Below the pieces are notes generated by a model that saw only the letters and a list, made by a program, of their open reading frames with translations, ran no database searches and was not told the origin of the DNA. Position numbers and translations under genes: made by a program. Below, piece by piece: positions 37,848-46,736 of a stretch of 64,000 nucleotides of DNA; the stretch's first letter is position 1; every line of letters starts with the position of its first letter. Source of the DNA: Bordetella genomosp. 9 (GTDB lineage: Bacteria; Pseudomonadota; Gammaproteobacteria; Burkholderiales; Burkholderiaceae_B); assembly GCF_002261425.1 (NCBI RefSeq), contig NZ_NEVJ01000003.1:2604001-2668000 (forward strand), in the 5' to 3' direction.

Positions 37848-38525
37848 ATGGACCTGAAAGCCTTCGCCTTTTCCTTTTTCAACGCCGACGTCGCGTGGCG
37901 CTACCTGCCCGACATCCTGGCCGGCATGTGGGTCACGCTGCAGCTGGGCGTGGCCGTCGCCGTCAGCGGGCTCGCGCTGGGCTTCGTCCTGGCCGTGCTG
38001 CGCGCCCTGCACCTGCGCGCGCTGAACGTCGCGATCATCTGCTTCGCCGATATCCTGCGCGCCCTGCCGCCGCTGGTGGTGATCATGGTGCTGTTCTTCG
38101 CCTTCCCGTACATCAACCTGGCCATGTCGGCCTTCACCGCGACCTGGCTTTCGCTGACGCTGGTGCTGGCCGCCTTCGCGGAAGAAATCTTCTGGGCGGG
38201 CATCCTGTCGGTGCCGCGCGGCCAGGCCGAAGCCGCGCGCGCCACCGGCCTGGGCTGGATGCAGACCATGCTCCACGTCGTCATGCCGCAGGCGACCCGG
38301 CTGACCGTGGCGCCGTTGACCAACCGGCTGATCGCCATCACCAAGAGCACCGCGCTGGGATCGGTGGTGGGCTTGAGCGAAGTCCTGAACAACGCACAGT
38401 CGGCCAGCAGCAACGCCGGCAACGCCACCCCGCTGACCCTGGGCGCCATCGCCTGCCTGGCCATCTTCATCCCCGTCGTGCTGCTGGGACGCTGGGTCGA
38501 AACGCGGTTCCGCTGGAAGAGCTGA
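37848..38525 (+). CDS. Amino-acid ABC transporter permease
   Basis: 225 residues with about five hydrophobic segments in the His/Glu/Gln permease layout. The EAA coupling loop is RGQAEAARATGLGWMQTMLHVVMPQA. It forms the membrane channel with the next permease. A 60-nt gap separates it from the ATPase gene. Confidence 0.93.
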   Translation: MDLKAFAFSFFNADVAWRYLPDILAGMWVTLQLGVAVAVSGLALGFVLAVLRALHLRALNVAIICFADILRALPPLVVIMVLFFAFPYINLAMSAFTATWLSLTLVLAAFAEEIFWAGILSVPRGQAEAARATGLGWMQTMLHVVMPQATRLTVAPLTNRLIAITKSTALGSVVGLSEVLNNAQSASSNAGNATPLTLGAIACLAIFIPVVLLGRWVETRFRWKS

Positions 38526-38599
38526 ATCCGGGAATCCCGCGCCCCCCTTACGCGTATCGCCATCGCCCACGCGGCACCAAGACAGGCATGCCATAGACC

Positions 38600-39274
38600 A
38601 TGGACCAACTACTGCAGAACTTCTTCAACCTGGACATCTACATCAGCGTCGCGCCCTACCTGTTGGTGGGCCTGGGCCGCACGCTGCTGTTGTCGGCCAT
38701 CGTCATTCCGGTGGGCCTGGCATCCGGGCTGGCGATCGGCGTGCTGTCCATCACGCTGAAGCGGCGTTGGACGCGCTTCCTGCTGGCCGTCTACATCGAT
38801 TTCTTCCGCGCCCTGCCGCCGCTGGTATTGCTGATTTTCATCTACTTCGGCGCGCCCTTCCTGGGCCTGGACCTGCCCAAGCTGCTGGCGGTGGCCATCG
38901 GATTCATGCTGAACAACTCGTCCTACTACGGCGAGGTCTTCCGTGCCGGCCTGGAAAGCGTGCCGCGCGGCCAGGTCGAGGCCGCCAGGTCCACGGGCCT
39001 GAGCGCCGCGCAAACGCTGTGGTACGTACAGATTCCGCAGGCCGCGCGCAACGTCATGCCCGACCTGATCAGCAATACGCTGGAAGTGGTCAAGCTGACC
39101 ACGCTGGCCAGCGCCGTGGCCTTGCCGGAGCTGCTGCGCGTCGCGCGCGACGCACAGTCGCTGGTCTACAACCCATCGCCCATCGTGCTGGCCGCGCTGT
39201 TCTATCTGGTGCTGCTGTGGCCGGTCGTGCGCTTGCTGAGCCGGCTGGAACATCGGCACCTGGGCGCGCGCTGA
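38600..39274 (+). CDS. Amino-acid ABC transporter permease
   Basis: 224 residues, a paralogue of the upstream permease with the same helix plan and EAA loop RGQVEAARSTGLSAAQTLWYVQIPQA. Together they form the heterodimeric channel of the importer. Last gene of the operon; the convergent SMP-30 gene ends 49 nt beyond, and an unaccompanied GGCCC/GGGCC inverted repeat lies between. Confidence 0.93.
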   Translation: MDQLLQNFFNLDIYISVAPYLLVGLGRTLLLSAIVIPVGLASGLAIGVLSITLKRRWTRFLLAVYIDFFRALPPLVLLIFIYFGAPFLGLDLPKLLAVAIGFMLNNSSYYGEVFRAGLESVPRGQVEAARSTGLSAAQTLWYVQIPQAARNVMPDLISNTLEVVKLTTLASAVALPELLRVARDAQSLVYNPSPIVLAALFYLVLLWPVVRLLSRLEHRHLGAR

Positions 39275-39322
39275 ATGCTGGCGAGGCCGCCTGTCTGGCC
39301 CGACCAGGCTGGGCCGGGCGAT

Positions 39323-40252
39323 TCAGCGTCCGGTGGCATGCGAAAACAATGCCACCCCCGGCGCGGGCAAATCCGCCTCCAGCACGGTCCCGCTGGCCGA
39401 TTCCGTCATCACCAGCCGCGACGTGCCCGGGCGATACGCAATGTTGGTGACCGTCCCGCCCATGGGACTGCGGATGAAGTGCGTCACGTCGCCATTCGGC
39501 TCCACCAGAAACGCGCCGCCCAGACTGGCGTGGGCCACCACCAGGCGATTGTCCGCGTCGACCGCCAGTCCGTCCGGCCCGCTGGTGCCGAAGAACGTCC
39601 GGAAGGCGCCGACCTTGGACAGCGTACCGTCGGCCAGCAGCGGCCCGCGCCACACCGAATTGCCGCGCGTCACCGCGGTGTACAGGAAGGCTTCGTTGCG
39701 ATCCAGGGCGATGCCGTTGGGGCTGGGCACGTTGTCCAGCAGGCGGTCCAGCCGCCCTGACGGCGCCAGCCGATAGACCCGTCCGCTGGGATCATGCAGC
39801 CCGGTCTGGCCCTGGTCGGTGAAATACAGATTGCCCGCCGCGTCGAAGGTCAGGTCGTTGGGCCCCTTGAAGCCCTCCGAATTGCGGTGCCCCAACGGGG
39901 TATCGATGGCGCCGGTACGAGGATCCAGGCGCAGGATGCCGCGACGGTAGTCGGCGATCCACAGCGTCCCGTCGGCATGGATGGCGATGCCGTTGGGCCA
40001 CCCATCGTATTCGGCTACCAGTTCCCACTCCAGCGCGGGGCTGATGCGGAAGATGCGTCCGTAGGGGATGTCCGTGACGTACAGATTGCCGTCGCGATCG
40101 AAGGCCGGGCCTTCCAGGAATCCATCGATGCGATGGCCTGGCTTGTTGGCCGACGCCCAGCCGTTCTCTCGCGGTTGCCGGAAGCGCTCGGGCAGCCGCG
40201 TCAGCGCGCGGGCTTCGATCACCACCGGTGGGGTAAAAGTCATGTTCCACAT
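39323..40252 (-). CDS. SMP-30/gluconolactonase family lactonase
   Basis: 309 residues of the SMP-30 beta-propeller family, with repeated strand motifs such as GPAFDRDGNLYVTDIPYGRIFRI, PNGIAIHADGTLWIADYRRGI, GPNDLTFDAAGNLYFTDQGQ and SPNGIALDRNEAFLYTA carrying the metal-binding Asn and Asp. It would open a sugar-acid lactone. GGAG precedes the start. Last gene of the seven-gene minus-strand operon. Confidence 0.9.
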   Translation of the reverse strand: MWNMTFTPPVVIEARALTRLPERFRQPRENGWASANKPGHRIDGFLEGPAFDRDGNLYVTDIPYGRIFRISPALEWELVAEYDGWPNGIAIHADGTLWIADYRRGILRLDPRTGAIDTPLGHRNSEGFKGPNDLTFDAAGNLYFTDQGQTGLHDPSGRVYRLAPSGRLDRLLDNVPSPNGIALDRNEAFLYTAVTRGNSVWRGPLLADGTLSKVGAFRTFFGTSGPDGLAVDADNRLVVAHASLGGAFLVEPNGDVTHFIRSPMGGTVTNIAYRPGTSRLVMTESASGTVLEADLPAPGVALFSHATGR

Positions 40253-40316
40253 AGGTATTGCTCCAGGGCCAGGTCGGTGACTGGGTTCGCCCGGCGCACC
40301 GGACGTTCCCATGGCA

Positions 40317-41423
40317 TCACGCCGATAGCCGCTTTTCCACGTCGCGATCCAGTTCCAGGCCCCAACCGGGGCCGTCGGGCAGCCGCAGGCGCCCATCGGC
40401 GATGGCGGGGCGATTGGCGACCAGCGCGTGATACAGCGGGTCGCGGTTCGGCTGCATCACTTCCACCCCCACGCCGTTCGGCACGGACGCCGCCAGCATC
40501 GCGCCCACCTGCGGTTCCAGGTGCGACAGCACGCCCACGCCGTAGGCCTGCGCCAGCGACGCCACCTTGCGCCAGGCGGTCGGCCCGCCGCCCCAGCTGG
40601 GATCGTAGTTGCAGATGTCGATGGCGCCCGCCGCCATCAGCTCTCGGCAGCCCGCCACGCTGATTTCGCTCTGGCCGGCGCAGATGGGTACCGGCACGGT
40701 GCGGCGCAGGCGCGCCAGGTCCTGGCGGTCGTTGGCCCAGTGGCAGGGTTCCTCCAGCCAGAAGATGTCCAGCGGCTCGACCAGTCGCGCGAACGTCAAC
40801 GCCTGTTCGTAGTTCCAGCCCTGGTTGGGATCCGGCATCAGCTTGAAGCCGGGGCCGGCGCCATCGCGGGCCGCGCGCACGCGTTCCGCGTCGGCCTGCG
40901 GCGACAGCGCGCCCACCTTCAGCTTGCAGCCCGCGAAACTCTGCTCGCGCAACGATTCCATTTCACGCGCGACGCCGGCCAGGTCGTCTTCGGCGCGGTA
41001 GTAGCCACCCATGGCATACGCCGCCACGTCATCGGCATAGCCGCCCCACATCCGGTGCAAGGGCACGTCGAGCGCCTTGCCCACGGCGTCCCACAAGGCC
41101 GCGTCGACGCAGGCGATGGCGCGTATCGCCATGCGGCGATCGCGCAGGATGTCGCGCGTGGCCGGCTGCATGGCTTCCCAGCAGGCCTCGACCAGGAACG
41201 CGTCGCGCCCGATCAGGACCGGCGCCAGCTCGTCGCGGATCAGGCGCAGGATCTCCGCCTGGCCGGTGTCCTCGTTGTTGCCGAAGCACTCCCCGACGAT
41301 GCCCTGGTCCGTGTAGACGCGCGTCAGCACCGTGCAGCGGTGCGTGATGAAGGCCGTCGCGGCCTTCAGGGGCCGCGGCAGCGGCATGCGCAGGGGAATG
41401 GCTTCGATACGTTCTATTCGCAT
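40317..41423 (-). CDS. Mandelate racemase/muconate lactonizing enzyme family protein
   Basis: 368 residues of the enolase superfamily. The KxK base pair is in CKLKVG, metal ligands are in MPDPNQGW and WLEEPC, and a His is in VLSHLEPQ, consistent with the mandelate racemase subgroup that abstracts an alpha proton from a carboxylate. Dehydration or epimerisation of an acid sugar is the usual reaction; substrate unknown. GGAG precedes the start at 41423. Confidence 0.9.
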   Translation of the reverse strand: MRIERIEAIPLRMPLPRPLKAATAFITHRCTVLTRVYTDQGIVGECFGNNEDTGQAEILRLIRDELAPVLIGRDAFLVEACWEAMQPATRDILRDRRMAIRAIACVDAALWDAVGKALDVPLHRMWGGYADDVAAYAMGGYYRAEDDLAGVAREMESLREQSFAGCKLKVGALSPQADAERVRAARDGAGPGFKLMPDPNQGWNYEQALTFARLVEPLDIFWLEEPCHWANDRQDLARLRRTVPVPICAGQSEISVAGCRELMAAGAIDICNYDPSWGGGPTAWRKVASLAQAYGVGVLSHLEPQVGAMLAASVPNGVGVEVMQPNRDPLYHALVANRPAIADGRLRLPDGPGWGLELDRDVEKRLSA

Positions 41424-41459
41424 TGCTGCTCCAGGAATCGGCGGCACGCCGCGTCGGGC

Positions 41460-42311
41460 CTAGCGCTCCCGCAAGGCCTCCGTCGGCACCGGGCGCGGCG
41501 GGTGGCCTTCGTACAGGGGAATGTACTGCCGTGGGATCGGCCCCTTGTTGCGCCCGCCCTGGCGCGTCTGCTCCCAGGCATGCGCCAGAATGCCCACCGA
41601 GCGCGACAGGCAGAACAAGCCGCGCGCCAAGGGGGCGGGGAAACCCAGTTCCGCATAGATCACCGCGGTGGCGCCGTCGATGTTCATCGGGATGGTCTTG
41701 CCCTTGCGCGCCGCCAGTTCGGCTTCGATGGCGCGCGCGATGTCCGCGTATTCGCCGCTGACCTCGCCCGCCTGGGCGGCCTGGTCGACCAGCGCCAGCA
41801 GGCGCGGCGCGCGCGGATCGATCGGGTGGAAACGATGGCCGAAGCCCGATACGAACTTCCCGTAATTCTCGATATAGGTATCGAGCGCGGCGCCCACCGC
41901 GGCGTCACGCGCCTGGCCGCCGCGCATGCGCGTCGCCACGTCCTGGTACAGTTCGACCGCCTGTTCGCCGGCGCCGCCATGCACGTCGCCCAGCACATTG
42001 ACCGCCGACGCCATGGCGTTGTTCAGCCCCACGCCGCAGGTCGCCGCCATGCGCGCGATGGCGATGCTGGGCGCCTGCGGACCATGGTCCACGCCGGCCA
42101 TCAGTGCCGCGTCCAGCAAGCGGCCCTGTCCGGGCGTGGGCAGTTCGCCGCGCAGCATCAGCCACGCCATCTGCGCGAAGCCCACGTTACCGATCAGGTC
42201 CTCGATGGCATAACCGTGATAGCGGATCACGCCCGGCTGCATATCGGTGATTTCCGTATGCCACCACTTGCGGCTTTCCAGCCCGTCGTCCTTCAATTCA
42301 CCTGCGCTCAT
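41460..42311 (-). CDS. Citrate-synthase-fold citryl-CoA lyase-like protein
   Basis: 283 residues, shorter than citrate synthases (about 430). All three catalytic positions are recognisable: His in DVHGGAGE, His in GFGHRFHPIDP, and Asp in NIDGATAV. Such short members are annotated as citryl-CoA lyases that cleave a 3-hydroxy-3-carboxyacyl-CoA into acetyl-CoA and a 2-oxoacid. The CoA-transferase gene next to it would supply the CoA thioester. AGGA precedes the start. Confidence 0.88.
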   Translation of the reverse strand: MSAGELKDDGLESRKWWHTEITDMQPGVIRYHGYAIEDLIGNVGFAQMAWLMLRGELPTPGQGRLLDAALMAGVDHGPQAPSIAIARMAATCGVGLNNAMASAVNVLGDVHGGAGEQAVELYQDVATRMRGGQARDAAVGAALDTYIENYGKFVSGFGHRFHPIDPRAPRLLALVDQAAQAGEVSGEYADIARAIEAELAARKGKTIPMNIDGATAVIYAELGFPAPLARGLFCLSRSVGILAHAWEQTRQGGRNKGPIPRQYIPLYEGHPPRPVPTEALRER

Positions 42312-42384
42312 ATCGCATCCTGCCCTATGGTTGTTTCCGTTCCTGGCGCGGCACGCCGCAGCCACCCCGACGCCGGCGCCGCCT

Positions 42385-43584
42385 TTATATGGCGCCCCCG
42401 TCCCTGAGCCGGCGGATATCGTCGGCCCCATAGCCGAGCTCGGCCAGCAACTCGTCGCTGTGCTGCCCCAGCATGGGCGGCGGGTGGTCCACGGCGGGCG
42501 CGGCGCCGTCCAGCTTGAAACCGGTCCGCACCAGGCGCACGTCGCGGCCGACGCCGGGCACGTTCGGGAAGTGCGCCACCATGCCGCGTTCGCTGATCTG
42601 CGGATGCGCCAGCGCCTGTTCCACCGTATAGACCGGCCCCGACGGCACGCCCGCCTGCGTCAGCAGCGGCCACCATTCCTGCGCGCCGCGCGTGCTCAGG
42701 GCGGACTCCAGTTCCGCCTTGAGCGCGAAGCGGTTGCGCAGCCGCGCATGGCGTTCGGCGTAATCGGGATGGGCGATCAGATCCTCGCGCCCCACCACGC
42801 GGCACAGCGCCTCGAACTGTTCCTGCTTGTTGGCGGCGATGTTCAGCAGTCCCTCGCCCGTCTGGAACGTGCCGGAAGGACTGGCGGTGATGTTCTCATT
42901 GCCCATGGGGCCGGGCGTGCGCCCCGCCACCAGGAAGTTCGATACCGCCCAACCCATGGTCGCCATCGTCGCTTCCAGCATGGACACGTCGATGAAACGC
43001 GCCTGCGTGCGCGGCTTTTCCGCCAGCGCCGCCGTGACGGCGAAGGCGGCCGTCATCCCGCCTATGGTGTCGGCGATGGGATAGCCCACCCGGTACGGCG
43101 CGGTCTCTGGATCGCCGGTAATGCTCATCACGCCGGACATGCCCTGGATGATCTGGTCGTAGGCCGGATAGTCCTTCAAGGGGCCGTCCTGGCCGAAGCC
43201 GGAGATCGCGCAGTACACCAGGTCCGACCGGTGCTCGCGCAGCACGTCGAAGCCCAGTCCCAAGCGCTTCATCACCCCCGGGCGGAAGTTCTCCACCAGC
43301 ACGTCGGCTTCGCGCACCAGCCGCAGGAAAACCTGCTTGCCTTCGGCATGCTTGAGGTTCACGGATATCGACCGCTTGCCGGCATTCTGGGCCAGGAAGG
43401 ACACGCCCATATGAGCCTTGTTCAGCTCGGGATCGGCGCCCAGCTGGCGCGCCAGGTCGCCGCTGCCCGGCGTTTCCACCTTGATGACGTCGGCGCCCAT
43501 GTGGGCCAGTTGGTGACAGCAGAACGGTCCGGCCAGCACGTTGGTCAGATCCAGCACGCGTATGCCTGCCAGGGGTTTGGACAT
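42385..43584 (-). CDS. CaiB/BaiF family (class III) CoA-transferase
   Basis: 399 residues. The family opening LAGIRVLDLTNVLAGPFCCHQLAHMGADVIKVE is clear; the catalytic Asp lies in the region FIDVSMLEA, and GKRSISVNLKHAEGK is also typical. It moves CoA between carboxylic acids, activating the pathway acid for the lyase and hydratase of the same operon. GAGGAA precedes the start. Confidence 0.94.
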   Translation of the reverse strand: MSKPLAGIRVLDLTNVLAGPFCCHQLAHMGADVIKVETPGSGDLARQLGADPELNKAHMGVSFLAQNAGKRSISVNLKHAEGKQVFLRLVREADVLVENFRPGVMKRLGLGFDVLREHRSDLVYCAISGFGQDGPLKDYPAYDQIIQGMSGVMSITGDPETAPYRVGYPIADTIGGMTAAFAVTAALAEKPRTQARFIDVSMLEATMATMGWAVSNFLVAGRTPGPMGNENITASPSGTFQTGEGLLNIAANKQEQFEALCRVVGREDLIAHPDYAERHARLRNRFALKAELESALSTRGAQEWWPLLTQAGVPSGPVYTVEQALAHPQISERGMVAHFPNVPGVGRDVRLVRTGFKLDGAAPAVDHPPPMLGQHSDELLAELGYGADDIRRLRDGGAI

Positions 43585-43656
43585 GTAGGGTTCCTCTTCG
43601 ATACGGCGGCGGCGGTCCACGTCCCAGCGATGCGGCCCCGCGCCTTGCTTCACTCG

Positions 43657-44664
43657 CTACTCCGGCTTGATGCCGGCCTTCTCCATCACGGCATGCCAGC
43701 GCGCGATTTCGTCGCGGACCAGCGTGGCCGCCTGTTCCGGCGTGCTGCCCACGGGCTCCAGCGCCAGCTCGCGCAGCTGCGCTTGCATGTCGGGGCTTTG
43801 CAGCGACTTCACCATGGCCGCATTCAGCTTGTCGATGACCGGCTTGGGCGTGCCCGACGGCGCGGCGAAACCCACCCAGAACTGCATGTTCATGCCGGGC
43901 AGGCCGGACTCCTTGGCGTCCGGCACATCAGGCAGCGCCTCGATGCGATGGTCGCTGGCCACCATCAGCGCGCGCAGCTTGCCGGCACGGATCTGCGCCA
44001 GCGCGGTCGGCACCGACGTGATCATCGCCTGCACGCGGCCGGCCAGCAGGTCCTGCAGGGCCGCGCCCGCGCCGCGGAAGGGAATGTGCGACATCTTCAC
44101 GCCCGCCAGGCTATTGAACAGCTCGCCGCCCAGGTGCGTATTGGTGCCCACCCCGCCCGAACCGAAGAAGTACTTGTCGGGATGCGCCTTGACCAGCGCG
44201 ATGAACTCCTGCACGGTCTTGGCCGGAACGGAGGGATGCACCACCAGCACGTGCGGCACCTGGACCAGGGTCGTGATGTTGGTGAAGGCCTTGTTCGGAT
44301 CGTAGGGCAGGCTCTTGATCAGGCTGGCCGCGATGGCATAGGACATCTCCTGCGTCAGCAGCGTGTAGCCGTCCGGCGCCGAGCGCGCCGCGCCGCCCCA
44401 GCCGATCACGCCGCCACCGCCCGTGCGGTTTTCCACCACCACGGAGGTATTCAGCGCCTGGCCCAGGGCCTTGGCTTCCAGGCGGGCCACCAGGTCCGTC
44501 GACCCACCCACGCTGAAGGGCACGATGATATTGATGGGATGGCTGGGATAGTCGTCCGCGGCCGTCGCCGCGCCCGCCACGCAGAATGCGAGCAGTGCGC
44601 CGCACAGGCGGGTCGTCCAGGTTCTGGTCCAGGCTGACTTCCCGCCGGGCGTGGTTTGTTTCAT
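43657..44664 (-). CDS. Bug-family tripartite tricarboxylate transporter substrate-binding protein
   Basis: 335 residues with a Sec signal ending in AGAATAADD. Bug hallmarks: YPSHPINIIVPFSVGGSTDLVAR, VVVENRTGGGGVIGW, APDGYTLL, and VPFRGAGAAL-type HIPFRGAGAALQDL. It binds a carboxylate or related ligand in the periplasm. No TctA/TctB permease genes lie nearby, so it would share a distant permease or act as a sensor. AAGGAG precedes the start. Confidence 0.93.
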   Translation of the reverse strand: MKQTTPGGKSAWTRTWTTRLCGALLAFCVAGAATAADDYPSHPINIIVPFSVGGSTDLVARLEAKALGQALNTSVVVENRTGGGGVIGWGGAARSAPDGYTLLTQEMSYAIAASLIKSLPYDPNKAFTNITTLVQVPHVLVVHPSVPAKTVQEFIALVKAHPDKYFFGSGGVGTNTHLGGELFNSLAGVKMSHIPFRGAGAALQDLLAGRVQAMITSVPTALAQIRAGKLRALMVASDHRIEALPDVPDAKESGLPGMNMQFWVGFAAPSGTPKPVIDKLNAAMVKSLQSPDMQAQLRELALEPVGSTPEQAATLVRDEIARWHAVMEKAGIKPE

Positions 44665-44716
44665 CTCGTCTCCTTGCTTTATTCGTGGATTCAAACCGTG
44701 ATGGCCGCGCGCGGCC

Positions 44717-45700
44717 TTATTCCATCTTCGTGCCGGAATCGCGCACCGCCTTGCCCCAGCGGTCGTATTCGCTGGCCATGAACTTCGATGCATCGGCCAC
44801 GCTGCCGCCCAGCGTCACGCTGCCTTCGGCCGCGAAGCGCTGCTGCGTCAGGGGCTGCTTCAGCGCGTCGTTCGTCGCGCGGTTCAGGCTGTCGACGATC
44901 GAGGCCGGCGTGCCGCGCGGGGCCACCAGCGCTTTCCAGTCCTCGGCCTCGAAGCCGGGATAGCCCTGTTCGGCGATCGTCGGCACGTCCTTGGCTACCG
45001 GCAGCCGCTTGAGCGAGGTGACCGCCACCGCGTGCAGCTTGCCCGACTGCATCAGGGGCAGCACGCTGGCCGGCGTACCGAAATACAGGTCCACCTGGCC
45101 GCCCGCCAGGTCCGCCAGCGCGCGCGCCGCGCCGGGATACGGCACGTGGAATATCTTGATCCCCGCCTGGATGGCGAACATCTCGCCGGCCAGGTGGCCG
45201 ACGGTGCCGATGCCGGCGGACGCCATGTTGAGCTTGCCGGGATTGGCCTTGGCCGCGTCGACCAGGCTCTTCAGCGTGCTGATCGGCGAGCCTTCACGCA
45301 CCACCAGGATCATGGGCTGGCCGGACACCAGCGCGATGGGCGCGAAGTCCTTGCGCGCGTCATACGGCATGTTCTTGTAGAGCGAGGGGTTGATGGCCAG
45401 ATTGGACGTCTGCCCCATGCCGATGGTCATGCCGTCCGCGTTGGCGTGGGACAGCAGGCCCAGGCCGATATTGCCGCCGGCGCCGGGACGGTTTTCCACG
45501 ACGATGTTCCAGCCGGTCAGCTGCGTGATGGCCTGCGCGATGGTGCGCGACGACGCATCGGTACCGCCGCCCGGCGGGAACGGCACGATCAGCGTGACCG
45601 GACCGGAGGGATACTTGCCTTGCGCGCGGGCGATCGCCGGCAGCGACAGCAGCGGCGCGGCCGCCATGCCGGCCAGCAGGGTGCGGCGGTGTGGGTTCAT
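44717..45700 (-). CDS. Bug-family tripartite tricarboxylate transporter substrate-binding protein
   Basis: 327 residues. Signal with a Tat-like RRTLLAGMAAAPLLSLPAIARAQ start. Bug motifs: YPSGPVTLIVPFPPGGGTDASSR, IVVENRPGAGGNIG, and FHVPYPGAARALADL. Two Bug genes side by side suggest two ligands or two affinities for one pathway. GGAG precedes the start. No permease genes are present in the operon. Confidence 0.93.
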   Translation of the reverse strand: MNPHRRTLLAGMAAAPLLSLPAIARAQGKYPSGPVTLIVPFPPGGGTDASSRTIAQAITQLTGWNIVVENRPGAGGNIGLGLLSHANADGMTIGMGQTSNLAINPSLYKNMPYDARKDFAPIALVSGQPMILVVREGSPISTLKSLVDAAKANPGKLNMASAGIGTVGHLAGEMFAIQAGIKIFHVPYPGAARALADLAGGQVDLYFGTPASVLPLMQSGKLHAVAVTSLKRLPVAKDVPTIAEQGYPGFEAEDWKALVAPRGTPASIVDSLNRATNDALKQPLTQQRFAAEGSVTLGGSVADASKFMASEYDRWGKAVRDSGTKME

Positions 45701-45765
45701 GTTGTCTCCTCGATAACGCTTTGTTTGTGAAAACGGGATGGCCGCAACGCGGCCGTGGACATCGA

Positions 45766-46602
45766 CTATTCGTTCGCGCGGCGCGCGCGTATGGCCGCGT
45801 TCACGCTCTGGCCATAACGCATCGCGCCTTCCCAATCGGCAACCTGGGCGGGCACATGGTCCAGCGACTTCTTGGTTTCTTCCAGCGCGGCGACGTCGAA
45901 CCCGGCGATACGCGTGGCGAGTTCGCGCGCCCGCGCGAGCAGCCCGTCGGCCGCCACCACTTCATTGACCACGCCCCAGCGTTCGGCGGTATGCGCGTCG
46001 ATACGCTCGGCGGTCAACAGCATCCATGCGACCCGCTTGCGCGGCCAGGACAGCATGCCGGTCGGCCCGGCCGCGCCGGCGTAGGCCGACGAGGCCAGCT
46101 CCGGGCAGCCCAGCCAGGCGTCTTCGGCGGCCAGGGCCAGATCGCAGGAGTTCACCAGCGTCATCCCGCCGCCCAGCGCCATGCCGTTGACGGCGGCGAT
46201 GAACACCGCGGGGTGTCGGCGTATCGCCATGTTGACGGCGATCCACTCGTCGCCCGAGGTATCCCGCTGGCCCGCCGCCAGCTCGCCGGCGCGCTCCTTC
46301 AGATCGAGCCCCGCGCAGAAGCTGCCATCGGTGCCGGTCAAGACGATGCAGCGGGCCTGGCCCTGCAGGCTGTCGAAAGCGCGCAGCAGCGCGATGCGCG
46401 CGCGGCGATCCAGCGCATTGCGCCGGGCGGTGCGCGCGATGCGGACGACGGCCCAGCCTGGATGGCGTTCGACGATGATGGGGTCCGCGTTGGGCGCCGT
46501 CGCCGCCGGCGACGCAGGATTCGCCATGCCGTCAGGGTCGGCGGGAACGCCGGCCGACGCGCCATCCGGCGACGCCGCGGGTCTTGTCTCCATGAGTTTC
46601 AT
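45766..46602 (-). CDS. Enoyl-CoA hydratase/isomerase family protein
   Basis: About 278 residues of the crotonase fold. The first oxyanion loop is SFCAGLDLKE and the second GMALGGGMTLVNSCDLALA; the active-site Glu is in GCPELASSAYAG. It hydrates or isomerises an enoyl-CoA. First gene of the seven-gene operon. The start is uncertain: ATG at 46602 or 46593, neither with a Shine-Dalgarno; the N-terminal 45 residues are low-complexity Ala/Pro/Asp before the fold. Confidence 0.85.
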   Translation of the reverse strand: MKLMETRPAASPDGASAGVPADPDGMANPASPAATAPNADPIIVERHPGWAVVRIARTARRNALDRRARIALLRAFDSLQGQARCIVLTGTDGSFCAGLDLKERAGELAAGQRDTSGDEWIAVNMAIRRHPAVFIAAVNGMALGGGMTLVNSCDLALAAEDAWLGCPELASSAYAGAAGPTGMLSWPRKRVAWMLLTAERIDAHTAERWGVVNEVVAADGLLARARELATRIAGFDVAALEETKKSLDHVPAQVADWEGAMRYGQSVNAAIRARRANE

Positions 46603-46653
46603 TAGATAGAATATCGTTCTATCTATGATGTACGGGTCCGCCGCGGATGTCAA
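46603..46653 (-). promoter_or_regulatory. Promoter and IclR-type operator of the seven-gene operon
   Basis: Minus-strand promoter: -35 TTGACA (46653-46648), 17-nt spacer, -10 CATCAT (46630-46625). An inverted repeat with perfect 9-bp arms (TAGATAGAA and TTCTATCTA, five-base centre) covers 46603-46625, on the expected transcription start. Its core TAGAA-N5-TTCTA resembles the known IclR core TGGAA-N5-TTCCA. The divergent IclR gene starts at 46737. Confidence 0.7.
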
Positions 46654-46736
46654 TTCGCGTGGCCGTTACGCACTCCCGCCCCTTCGCGTTTTCGCATTCC
46701 CGCGTTCCGCATCCCCGTATCCGTCAGCCCGAATCC

